Of a DNA stretch of 31,277 nucleotides, positions 23,604-30,739 are shown one piece after another. Position 1 is the first letter of the stretch; each line of letters begins with the position of its first letter. The translations under genes were made by a program, and so were the position numbers. The DNA is from a virus, in the IMG/VR virus record IMGVR_UViG_3300030673_000032, positions 1 through 31,277 of that record; one strand, given 5' to 3'. Below the pieces are notes generated by a model, which searched no databases, was not told where the DNA came from, and worked only from the letters and a program-made list of their open reading frames with translations.

Positions 23604-24854
23604 TTATAACCGCTTCTTAATGCCGAGTGTTTCATATAGCTCGTTTGCTGCATTAACAGTTGGGTCGGATGAACGACCATGAGGTACATTCACTTTTGAC
23701 CTTGTATCTACATTATCATGCGTGCCATTTAGGGGCAAGTCGCGTTTCTCGCTGCGAACGCTTTTTAGTGCGTCCAAAATCTTCCTCGGGTCTATTCTCA
23801 ACCCGATAATCACTGGCTTTAAGCCTTCTTCGTTTCCTGGCTCAGTTCCAGGCTGATATATACCACAATCCCTAATGATTGGCATGGCGACTGCCGAAAA
23901 CTCTTTACTGAACTCTTTATTCGTGCTCACCAACTCAGGGTAGTCATCGGCGAGACTCGCAAGTGAATCATACGCCTCAACTGAGCTGCGCATGAGCTTT
24001 TCAGCGGTTTCTTCTTGATGCTTCTCGATAGCCGCCTGACGATTAGCCTCGGCATCGCGTACGCTCTTTCGCTGATTATATCCATCCTGCCATCTTCGCC
24101 AAGCGAGTTCTGCCTGATTTTGGTCAAGCTCAAGCACGTTACCGTCTTCGTCGCGGACTTTTCGGAAGTCGTCAATTGTATATTCAGGGTCTTCCTGGGC
24201 AATCTTCGCCTCTTCCTGAGAACGGGTGGCTTCTTGCAGCTTTTGCTCAGCAGCTTCAGCACGCTCAAGCGCTTCCTTGCGCTCAGTAGCGAGTCGCTGC
24301 ATTCGCTTCTCTACTTCTGGGTTCGATTTGCCTGGGCGCTTGCCCTTTTCAGCATCGTCGCCCTCTTCCTCCGTATCGTCCTTGTCGTCTGCTGCCTGTC
24401 CAGCTCCGTCAGCTCCGTCGTCAGAACCGTCTTCGCCTCCTCGCTTAGAATCTCCTTCAGTATCGGATTTACCCTCGCGAACTCCACCGTCAGCTTCCTC
24501 TGATTTATCTTGTACTTTTCCGTCAGATTTCCCGTCTTTCGATGCCTTCGCGTCAGTATCGTTTCCTGAATCGCCATCCTTACCATTAGAAGGTGCATCT
24601 TTCGATTTGCCACTGCTTTGCTTGTTATCTTTCCGTCCATGCTTGGTATCTGCATCGTTGTCGTCCGAAATGTCCTCATCTCGAACCGCACTGGACTTAG
24701 GTCGTCCCTTAGTCTTACCAGTGGGAGCGGGAGCCTTAATGCCAAGTTCTTCATACATTTTTCCAACTTCGTCATTGGTCGGTTGAGTTGGGGCTGTTCC
24801 TTCTGGAGCTCCTGCGGCCCCTTCTTCGATGATTGCTTGTCCGTCATTGTCCAT
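23604..24854 (-). CDS. Scaffolding protein (predicted)
   Basis: The 416-residue protein is acidic and disordered from about 45 to 175 (runs of Asp, Gly, Lys, Ser). A coiled coil follows (about 178-225, EVEKRMQRLATERKEALERA), then a helical middle and a basic end. Acidic, coiled-coil, low-complexity proteins directly before the capsid gene are typically internal scaffolds. The short motif [ML]YE(E/T)LGIK occurs twice, at residues 33-40 and 406-413, one near each end. AAGGAAGG lies upstream of the start. Confidence 0.65.
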   Translation of the reverse strand: MDNDGQAIIEEGAAGAPEGTAPTQPTNDEVGKMYEELGIKAPAPTGKTKGRPKSSAVRDEDISDDNDADTKHGRKDNKQSSGKSKDAPSNGKDGDSGNDTDAKASKDGKSDGKVQDKSEEADGGVREGKSDTEGDSKRGGEDGSDDGADGAGQAADDKDDTEEEGDDAEKGKRPGKSNPEVEKRMQRLATERKEALERAEAAEQKLQEATRSQEEAKIAQEDPEYTIDDFRKVRDEDGNVLELDQNQAELAWRRWQDGYNQRKSVRDAEANRQAAIEKHQEETAEKLMRSSVEAYDSLASLADDYPELVSTNKEFSKEFSAVAMPIIRDCGIYQPGTEPGNEEGLKPVIIGLRIDPRKILDALKSVRSEKRDLPLNGTHDNVDTRSKVNVPHGRSSDPTVNAANELYETLGIKKRL

Positions 24855-24947
24855 TTCTACCCTTCCTTATATCCCTTATGTTATATGCGTTGCTCTGTTG
24901 TTTTTTGAGTTTTTTATATGTTACTTATGACTATACTATTAAGTACG

Positions 24948-26384
24948 TCAAATGAAAACAGAAAAATTATTATTTGAGTTTGATTTCCTCCCTCCTAGTG
25001 TCAGTTCGGCCTCCATAAACTTGTTAAATCTCTCTCGCTTAGCCTCTTTCCCCTCGGCTTTTTCTGGGTCTGACCTGACATGAGACGCTGAGAATATGTT
25101 TGCTGATGTAATACGATATTTAGCGATAGCCTGTCCCATATAGCAGAGTGAATCCACGGTGTCAGAATAACCACCGACGTGAGTCGGGTGCGACGACCAG
25201 ATATGTTGCCTATCGTTCCACTCGTACTCAAGCTTGTCGAGACAGGTGACGATTCGAGTAAGTCGCTCGTCGATTCGTAAGCCAACAAAAATACGACGAA
25301 GGTGGTTCAACTTGTCTTCGACGCGATTTGGCTTGTTAAGGACAATCGTATTGGTAATTCCCTCTTTGGTAAGCACCTGCTTATATGACTCGTTGCGCGC
25401 ACCCTTCACGTGGGCGGCATCATGCGGCAAGAAGTGGGTATGGACGTTCCATCCCCGCTCAATCCACTCGCCGATGTACCACGTCACGTCCTCGTTGCGG
25501 TTCTCAATATGGTCAAGCACTGTTGGAAAACCGTTCATGTCAACCTGAAATAGAATAATAGAGGTGTAGTCGGCGTTTCCTAAGTCCCACGCAGCGTAAC
25601 AGGGATGCTCTTTGTCAATGTTAAGCATAGAGACGCGCCCCTCTTCCTTCATAATCTTGGCGAGCGCACCGAAGACAGACCCGCTATTCGGACTAATCCA
25701 GCTCGTCATGTACTCCTGCTGATAGAGGGCATCGTTGCCATACTTGTTGATAATTTTCAACCGTTCGGTTTCAAGGAATCCCTTTGCCATATACTGCGCT
25801 ACCTCTGACATACCACAGTGCATATTGCTCGCGTAGGCGAACTCAGGGTGAGCAAGCGCAAAGTTCCACTCCTCAAAGAAGTGATTTTTGCCACGAGGTG
25901 TAGAAATCATTACGCGCCAACCGCCTGTCTCACCAAGCATGGCGGTAATGAACTCGATTGAGGCAGGGTTCAGGACGGCATACTCGTCGAAAACCACACC
26001 CATAAGTCCTGTACCGACGAGCTTATCGGCCTTATTGATACCGACCAGCTTAATCACTGAGCCATTAGTCAGCTCAATCTCCATCTTGGCGCTATTCTTT
26101 CGTACCACCATATCGTCTGGTATCATGTCGAGGAACTTTATCCCCTTAGAGGTCATAGCTATCCAAATGTCATTATAGGCGGTGGAGTAGTTATCGAAAC
26201 AATACCAATATGTGCCAGGCTTGCTGATTGCCTCGCGGATGAGCAGCGTCCACGCAAACAGCGATTTTCCCGCGCGACGGCTCCAACAGAGCACTATGAA
26301 GCGGATACCGTTATCAAAGGCCTTGAGCACCGCCCTCTGATACGAGCGCAGTACAATGCCCGCGCCGATTTTCAAAACGCTCAT
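24948..26384 (-). CDS. Terminase large subunit (TerL)
   Basis: The 478-residue packaging motor has a Walker A motif in LCWSRRAGKS (residues 32-41), Walker B in LMGVVFDE (127-134), and a coupling motif STPRGKNHF (161-169). The C-terminal RNase H-like nuclease follows, with AAWDLGNADYT (Asp267), LPHDAA (Asp322) and a late GGYSDTVDSL (third acidic motif). It cuts concatemeric DNA and pumps it into the prohead through the portal. The start shares ATGA with the stop of the zinc-finger gene, and AAGGAAG lies just upstream. Confidence 0.95.
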   Translation of the reverse strand: MSVLKIGAGIVLRSYQRAVLKAFDNGIRFIVLCWSRRAGKSLFAWTLLIREAISKPGTYWYCFDNYSTAYNDIWIAMTSKGIKFLDMIPDDMVVRKNSAKMEIELTNGSVIKLVGINKADKLVGTGLMGVVFDEYAVLNPASIEFITAMLGETGGWRVMISTPRGKNHFFEEWNFALAHPEFAYASNMHCGMSEVAQYMAKGFLETERLKIINKYGNDALYQQEYMTSWISPNSGSVFGALAKIMKEEGRVSMLNIDKEHPCYAAWDLGNADYTSIILFQVDMNGFPTVLDHIENRNEDVTWYIGEWIERGWNVHTHFLPHDAAHVKGARNESYKQVLTKEGITNTIVLNKPNRVEDKLNHLRRIFVGLRIDERLTRIVTCLDKLEYEWNDRQHIWSSHPTHVGGYSDTVDSLCYMGQAIAKYRITSANIFSASHVRSDPEKAEGKEAKRERFNKFMEAELTLGGRKSNSNNNFSVFI

Positions 26385-26575
26385 TCAGCGGCTTCCTTAT
26401 CCCAGTGCTCTTCGTTAATATGCCGCGTTAGCGCCCCCTTTGAGTATAGGACGCGCCGGCAGTGCGGACAGTCGTGCGACTTATGCTGGTTGCCAACCCC
26501 CAACACTCGACGATTCCTGAAATTAACGAGGTCATTAGACATTTTTTCGGTAGCAACGTCGACTATATTGGTCAT
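26381..26575 (-). CDS. C2H2 zinc-finger protein, 64 aa
   Basis: A classical finger, CPHCRRVLYSKGALTRHINEEH (C-x2-C-x12-H-x4-H), with the usual hydrophobic positions, occupies about residues 36-57. The first 35 residues are basic and partly helical. C2H2 fingers bind DNA, RNA or protein. Sitting translationally coupled between a candidate small terminase and TerL, it may help packaging-site recognition or act as a transcription factor. Its start is in an ATGA overlap with the previous gene. Confidence 0.75.
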   Translation of the reverse strand: MTNIVDVATEKMSNDLVNFRNRRVLGVGNQHKSHDCPHCRRVLYSKGALTRHINEEHWDKEAAE

Positions 26576-27228
26576 GCCACTGCCTCAGTCTCGATATACC
26601 AGACGCCATCGTCACCCTGTTTGGCCTCGTATGGGGCCACGTCAGCCCAGCTTTCGAGCAATACGGTATCTTCGCCGTCTAGGCGTATCACGTCAGCCAC
26701 GCAGCCGTCTAGGTAGTCAAATAACATAGTTATCGCACCGAGATTAGAGCCGCGCATCGCAATACCGTACAAATTGGCCACCATGACCTCAGCCACAGTG
26801 TATCGGTCCTTGTCGTCAATCACGTTATAGGAATACTCACGCTCTTTTTCGCCTATTTCATCGAGCATTTTGCGCAAAAGTATGCCAGGGGCGTTAGACT
26901 CATCTATGACAAGCTTGTTCTCAAATAAGCTCACCGTCGAGTCTACCTCGTCATAAACTCTGTCGTCTATCAGTGCAGCCTTAGCTTTTCCGATAGCGTC
27001 GGGGAACACGGTTCGCACAATCGTCCGCTTAATCACAATTACCTTCTCTGGTTTGCCAAGTATGCGTTCAAACGCCAGCTTTATAGCCTTCACGTCGTCC
27101 TCTTCGCAGCAAATGCGCAAAAGCTCTGCGACGACTGCCTGATTTGAGTTCAACTGAGACACTGAGCGACGAAACGTGAGGTATTTTTGCGGAAGAAAAT
27201 CGTTAAAAGAGTTTTGGAGCTTCTTCAT
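26572..27228 (-). CDS. Candidate terminase small subunit or TerS-like protein
   Basis: The 218-residue protein has NQAVVAELLRICCEEDDVKAIKLAFERILGKPEKVIVIKRT (about residues 29-69), a helical block ending in ERILGKPE that resembles the oligomerisation region of small terminases. The rest is helical and acidic, unlike known small TerS. Placement two genes upstream of TerL favours a packaging role. AGGGGGG lies 8-9 nt before the start, and it overlaps the helicase gene by 26 nt. The call is moderate; a regulatory protein is possible. Confidence 0.45.
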   Translation of the reverse strand: MKKLQNSFNDFLPQKYLTFRRSVSQLNSNQAVVAELLRICCEEDDVKAIKLAFERILGKPEKVIVIKRTIVRTVFPDAIGKAKAALIDDRVYDEVDSTVSLFENKLVIDESNAPGILLRKMLDEIGEKEREYSYNVIDDKDRYTVAEVMVANLYGIAMRGSNLGAITMLFDYLDGCVADVIRLDGEDTVLLESWADVAPYEAKQGDDGVWYIETEAVA

Positions 27229-28597
27229 GGTAATATCCCCCCTTTAGTTTTTCGCCATACTCAGTCCAGTCGGTGTCGAGAAAATTACGGCCGTACTGCC
27301 GAGATAACTCAGCGAATCCTGACCTCATTTCTTCTACCGTCTCTTTCGTAAGCATAAATCGTTGTGTACCCTCATACGCATATTTGTATTCTTGATAGGT
27401 CAGCACGCGACCCTCTTCTACACACATCTTCCCATAAGTGTTAGCTTCTTGCAACCACAAAATCCAGCCGTACATCTGATACTCGTCAATCGGTGGGCGA
27501 GTAGTCTCTCCTTTGGCTAATTTTATGGCGCAGCCGACAGCGTAATTGAGCCACGCCTGCTTATCAGCCAGAATCATCCGCTTCATCTGACCCCCATCGG
27601 CCCGTGGGCTGATGTAGGTGTAGAGACAAAACCTCACTCGGTCAACAAGTGACTGCTCGAACATCATCGTGCTTGGCGCGTTGGAAATCACCTCAATAAA
27701 CCCATAATTGGTCGTCTGGTAAATCTCCGAGCCTTTCACCTCGACCTGAATCGGGTCGCCGCTCGCCATCAAGTGCAGCGTGCCGTAGTTCTCATTGTTC
27801 TGGTTTTTGGCCCCCTTCGCATCGGCATCATATAGGTAAGTGGTATTGTCCATATGTTGGGTGTAAAATCGCCCCCAGTTGCGAGATAGCGAAAATACAC
27901 CAGCTCCCGAGCCTAAGACCTCGGCCAGTCCTTCAGCTAGGGTGCTTTTGCCCGTTCGGCTCTGACCGAAGGTAAATAATAGCCCGTGATTGCCAATTAG
28001 TGCCGAGCCGACGCTCCAGTCGCGCACACGCTGTTGGTGCTCATCCATCGTGTCATACCACTGATTCCATGCAACCCCAGGCTCATATTCTGGGAGATAA
28101 TTCAGCTTCGAGCTTCTTGTCGTGGGGCTTGTAAGGAACCGCTCGTCGGCAAAATCGAGTTCGCCCGTGAATCCGTCGAGCACGCAATTCCCCATCTCGA
28201 AGTAGCGGCGGTTGTCAAACTCAATCTCTGGCGCATACACCTGAAAGTAGTCCCAAAGCGCCTGTGCTCGCTTTGTTGACCAGTTCGACTCCTGCAACTC
28301 AGGGTAGGCTGCCATCGCATCGCGCCAAAACTCCACCTGCTCGCCGCGTCGGTACTGTTTCCACTGACAGTTGATTCTGACAGCAAGGCCATGTTCGCTA
28401 CGGCGCAGGTAAAGTGGGGACTTTCGCCCGTTTGAACAGGTGAAGTTGTCAATCACTGCTCGATAAAACCATTGTAATGTGTCGCCGTTCTTCACGGTCT
28501 CGGGCAACACTGGCAACTCATCACTCGGCGTAGACTTGATGGCCTTAATGTCGTCCGCGTTCCGCTTCTTGAGCTCCTCCTGCTGTTGATTAGGCAT
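27203..28597 (-). CDS. Superfamily 3 (D5-like) replicative helicase
   Basis: The 464-residue protein carries D5/P4-type lead sequence (NCVLDGFTGELDF, residues 137-149), Walker A GQSRTGKST (211-219), Walker B in TYLYDADAKG (253-262), SF3 motif C in ISNAPST (304-310), and a candidate arginine finger in VDRVRF (318-323). It is a viral-type hexameric helicase. Normally an N-terminal primase is fused to it, but here residues 1-130 show no primase motif, and a PrimPol-like protein is encoded separately at 951-1673. It overlaps the next gene downstream and lies in the late-strand operon, unusual for a replication gene. Confidence 0.85.
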   Translation of the reverse strand: MPNQQQEELKKRNADDIKAIKSTPSDELPVLPETVKNGDTLQWFYRAVIDNFTCSNGRKSPLYLRRSEHGLAVRINCQWKQYRRGEQVEFWRDAMAAYPELQESNWSTKRAQALWDYFQVYAPEIEFDNRRYFEMGNCVLDGFTGELDFADERFLTSPTTRSSKLNYLPEYEPGVAWNQWYDTMDEHQQRVRDWSVGSALIGNHGLLFTFGQSRTGKSTLAEGLAEVLGSGAGVFSLSRNWGRFYTQHMDNTTYLYDADAKGAKNQNNENYGTLHLMASGDPIQVEVKGSEIYQTTNYGFIEVISNAPSTMMFEQSLVDRVRFCLYTYISPRADGGQMKRMILADKQAWLNYAVGCAIKLAKGETTRPPIDEYQMYGWILWLQEANTYGKMCVEEGRVLTYQEYKYAYEGTQRFMLTKETVEEMRSGFAELSRQYGRNFLDTDWTEYGEKLKGGYYHEEAPKLF

Positions 28598-28805
28598 CTT
28601 GACCGTCCTTTATCACAAGAGAACTGACCAGTGCGACATTTATCGTGACCCTAGTGTGCTGTTTTATGTCCACCGCCTCAATAAAAGTTATGCTAGGCTC
28701 TCTAGTGAGCTGCCCTTTGATTTCTTTCGCTGCGTCTATGCTGACGTAGTACACGTCGCCATTGCTCATGGAGACGAGCGCATACCCCTGATTCTGATGC
28801 CCCAT
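28590..28805 (-). CDS. Hypothetical protein, 71 aa
   Basis: Small beta-rich protein (GDVYYVSIDAAKEI, HTRVTINVALVSSLVIKDG). The ribosome binding site is weak (AGGGG, 12 nt away), so an internal Met at residue 13 is a possible start. It overlaps the helicase start by 8 nt. Function unknown. Confidence 0.55.
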   Translation of the reverse strand: MGHQNQGYALVSMSNGDVYYVSIDAAKEIKGQLTREPSITFIEAVDIKQHTRVTINVALVSSLVIKDGQDA

Positions 28806-28853
28806 TGTTTTTTATACCCCTATAATTGATGATTGATGTGGTGTAGCTACCCG

Positions 28854-29246
28854 CTACTGTTGGCGTTTCAAGTCGATGAGTTTCTCTTTCCGCTTCTCAC
28901 GATACCGCTTCTGGCGTCGTGCTTCCGCGAGCTTGTCCTTTTCTGAGCGTGATGCCCGTATATTCTTATAATACTCGCTCCAGTATTTTTTGGTAGCCTT
29001 TTTCGCTTCCTCGTATGTGGAAAACTCGCAGCCCTCGCCAATCGGTACTTTCGTCACCTTCCCGAGCGCATAAATCACCGCCTTCTCACGCGCAAGCGTC
29101 ATGCTGCCGTCCTCGCCCTGCACGTAGTCGAACTCAAAATTGAGCGTCGATATGCGTAACCTTTTTACTGAATACCTCGTCGCGAATACCGCCACCTCGT
29201 CGAGCATCTGCTCTTTCAGTGTTTTTTGTGGGTTGACGTCGTTCAT
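28854..29246 (-). CDS. Hypothetical basic-tailed protein, 130 aa
   Basis: The start at 29246 follows AGGAGA by six bases. A longer in-frame start at 29312 would overlap the upstream gene heavily. The C-terminal 45 residues are Lys/Arg/Glu-rich (KYWSEYYKNIRASRSEKDK and on), likely a coiled or nucleic-acid-binding helix. It overlaps the upstream gene by ATGA. Confidence 0.6.
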   Translation of the reverse strand: MNDVNPQKTLKEQMLDEVAVFATRYSVKRLRISTLNFEFDYVQGEDGSMTLAREKAVIYALGKVTKVPIGEGCEFSTYEEAKKATKKYWSEYYKNIRASRSEKDKLAEARRQKRYREKRKEKLIDLKRQQ

Positions 29247-29569
29247 AAGTTCTCTCCTAAATATTTTATTGGGTTTTCTGCTACGACCATTTGCTGTATG
29301 TGGTATTGCCACATAGGTAGGTGCGGTGAAACATGGCGCATCACTCCTACTTCAAGCGACACTGGGTCTATCCATGTATTCTCTCCCCACAGTGCTTTGG
29401 CAAAGTCGTGAGAATAGATATATGCTCGCGGGTCCGTGCCCTCTATAATGAACTTGGTATTTCGGCGTTCAATCTCCAGCGGGTCGACTCCAAAAACTAT
29501 TGGAATCCATCCACTATCAAGGGCCTTCTGTATCGCTCGTGCTAAAATCTCTTGGTTGTTTTCATTCAT
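29243..29569 (-). CDS. Hypothetical phage protein, 108 aa
   Basis: Contains IYSHDFAKALWGE, HVSPHLPMWQYHIQQMV and NPIKYLGE, a pattern I have seen in small early or middle phage proteins of unknown function. The ATG at 29569 has no clear ribosome binding site, so the transcript may be leaderless or start close by. An upstream in-frame ATG at 29587 exists. It is the first gene of the minus-strand arm, next to the divergent regulatory region. Confidence 0.6.
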   Translation of the reverse strand: MNENNQEILARAIQKALDSGWIPIVFGVDPLEIERRNTKFIIEGTDPRAYIYSHDFAKALWGENTWIDPVSLEVGVMRHVSPHLPMWQYHIQQMVVAENPIKYLGENL

Positions 29570-29636
29570 GTGTCTAGCATAGCACACTCGTAAACATAAT
29601 ACTAGGGTTGTTTTGAATTATATCTTCCGAGAGTGT

Positions 29637-29686
29637 GGGGGAGCATATATATAATATATCTCTCCTGTGCCTTGATACCCTCCCCC
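29637..29686. repeat. G/C arms flanking an AT palindrome
   Basis: GGGGGAG (29637-29643) is the inverse of CTCCCCC (29680-29686). Between them lies a TATATATAATATAT-rich near-palindrome bounded by GGAG and CTCC. It could be a cruciform-forming site or RNA hairpin between the minus-arm promoter region and the plus-strand promoter. Confidence 0.45.
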
Positions 29687-29693
29687 CCCATGC

Positions 29694-29722
29694 TTGACTA
29701 TTGCCCTAATATATTTTATTAT
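29694..29722 (+). promoter_or_regulatory. Plus-strand sigma70-type promoter P1
   Basis: TTGACT, exactly 17 nt, TATTAT. A GCCCTAA lies in the spacer. Transcription would run through a TACAT/ATGTA-rich palindromic stretch and the AT-rich origin candidate. Confidence 0.7.
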
Positions 29723-29869
29723 GCATTTATATTATTGTATATCATACACTTACTAGGTCGATTGATATGTACGCATGTATAGTTACATACATGGCTACAT
29801 GCATGGGTGTATGGTATACACTAACTACATATTAGGACATAATCGCATATATATGGTATAAAGTGTTCT
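29723..29869. other. Noncoding stretch with nested TACAT/ATGTA dyads
   Basis: GCATGTA (29773-29779) pairs with TACATGC, with further ATGTA/TACAT and GTGTA/TACAC dyads around 29770-29820. Two extended -10-like TGGTATA strings (29812, 29854) face the plus strand. No credible reading frame occupies it. It is probably regulatory. Confidence 0.4.
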
Positions 29870-30060
29870 ATTTTTGTTCTAGTTGATTTTATATTTCCTT
29901 TAAAAAAGAAGAATAGGAAAATAAGTAAATCAAAAAATTGTCTTTTATCTGTTATCTTCGTTATGATACCTAAATAATTATTTATTTTTTTTGCCAAAAA
30001 TAACGAAAAAATCTTTTCATAACATTTTCGATGTATTTTACGCAACACCACTTATCCACA
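29870..30060. other. Candidate replication origin: AT-rich stretch with DnaA box
   Basis: About 180 nt of very AT-rich sequence with long A and T runs ends in TTATCCACA (30052-30060), a perfect match to the consensus DnaA box. A promoter at 29694 points into it, and divergent operons flank it. A single box and no visible iterons make this a candidate only. The phage could borrow host DnaA, although it also encodes an SF3 helicase and a primase. Confidence 0.45.
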
Positions 30061-30131
30061 GTCTCACCCCTGTTAAATTACATAATCCAATGTCAAATAT
30101 CCATAATCTCTAAAAATAAACACGTTATGCA

Positions 30132-30160
30132 TTGACTTCTATACCCTAAAGGACTATTAT
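30132..30160 (+). promoter_or_regulatory. Plus-strand sigma70-type promoter P2 of the structured RNA
   Basis: TTGACT, exactly 17 nt, TATTAT, the same hexamers and spacing as P1, with ACCCTAA in the spacer. Predicted start near 30166, exactly where the first helix of the structured RNA begins. Confidence 0.8.
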
Positions 30161-30164
30161 AGGA

Positions 30165-30739
30165 ACATAACCAAAGCAAAGGTTACAGACGAAAAGCACC
30201 TACACAATCAATCAGACCACTGAGCACCGAACATTGACTATATGTCAGTTCACCGCCGAAAACTTGATTGACCAGTAAGAGCCACGGACTAACTACGCAA
30301 AGGTTATGTCATCGCACATTTACAATTTAAACCCCATCGACATCATCGACGACACGCAGGGCTATAAGAGGCGAGACGGGCACAAAGATACCATCGCTTT
30401 GACCTACATCATGACACTAGGCGCATGACCCTCTTATATAATGGCGTGACGAGCACGGGGGTTAAAACTGAGTCACCACGCTGCCGACAAGCCCTGCAAT
30501 TGGGCGAGAGCGTGGTGACAATATCTATATCAGTAGGAGGGCGCACAACTTTTCGCCACGCCTAAGCACCACAGTCTGTATGACGAGCGGTGGCGCTAAT
30601 CAATAACCCAGTAGTATTAGGGTGGGCAGGTGGGACAATCTGAGTTGTGGTCAGCCTACTGGTATAGATAACAGAGAATCGCAAGCAATTGGGCGTCATT
30701 AGGTGACGACTTGCAAAGCAGTTGCTTGCGCCTCTGTTA
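30165..30739 (+). ncRNA. Large multidomain structured RNA (candidate, about 575 nt)
   Basis: By hand, five contiguous helical domains can be drawn. (1) ACATAACC (30165-30172) pairs with GGTTATGT (30302-30309) and encloses TCAATCA/TGATTGA (30208-30214/30265-30271) and a GAAC..GTTC hairpin. (2) 30326-30335 pairs with 30458-30466 (one bulge), enclosing TATAAGAGG/CCTCTTATA (30363-30371/30430-30438) and two hairpins. (3) A perfect 11-bp stem GTCACCACGCT/AGCGTGGTGAC (30472-30482/30509-30519) with an inner GCCC/GGGC. (4) A 16-bp helix with a single G-U, 30522-30537 with 30655-30670, enclosing several hairpins. (5) AACAGAG/CTCTGTT with CGCAAGCAA/TTGCTTGCG (30670-30738) and a CGTCA/TGACG tip. Promoter P2 precedes it exactly. 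Size, ornate folding and phage setting resemble GOLLD and ROOL RNAs, but membership was not tested. Confidence 0.7.

Noticed and set aside
24226-24786. 186-codon plus-strand frame opposite the scaffold gene
   Set aside because: Ser/Pro-rich product that mirrors the Asp/Gly/Lys-rich scaffold codons on the other strand. No ribosome binding site and against operon direction.
24923-24951. TTGACG on the minus strand upstream of the scaffold gene as a promoter
   Set aside because: No acceptable -10 box at 16-18 nt, and the -35 overlaps the TerL stop. Scaffold is probably read from upstream.
29821-30051. 76-codon minus-strand frame in the AT-rich region
   Set aside because: GTG start without a ribosome binding site, Lys/Phe/Ile-rich low-complexity product expected from AT-rich DNA, and it overlaps the DnaA box and origin candidate.
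30306-30428. 40-codon open frame (MSSHIYNLNPIDII...) inside the structured RNA
   Set aside because: The only Shine-Dalgarno-like string (AAAGG) is two bases from the ATG, too close. The frame is crossed by helices with long-range partners. It could still be a small gene, and conservation of codon positions would decide.
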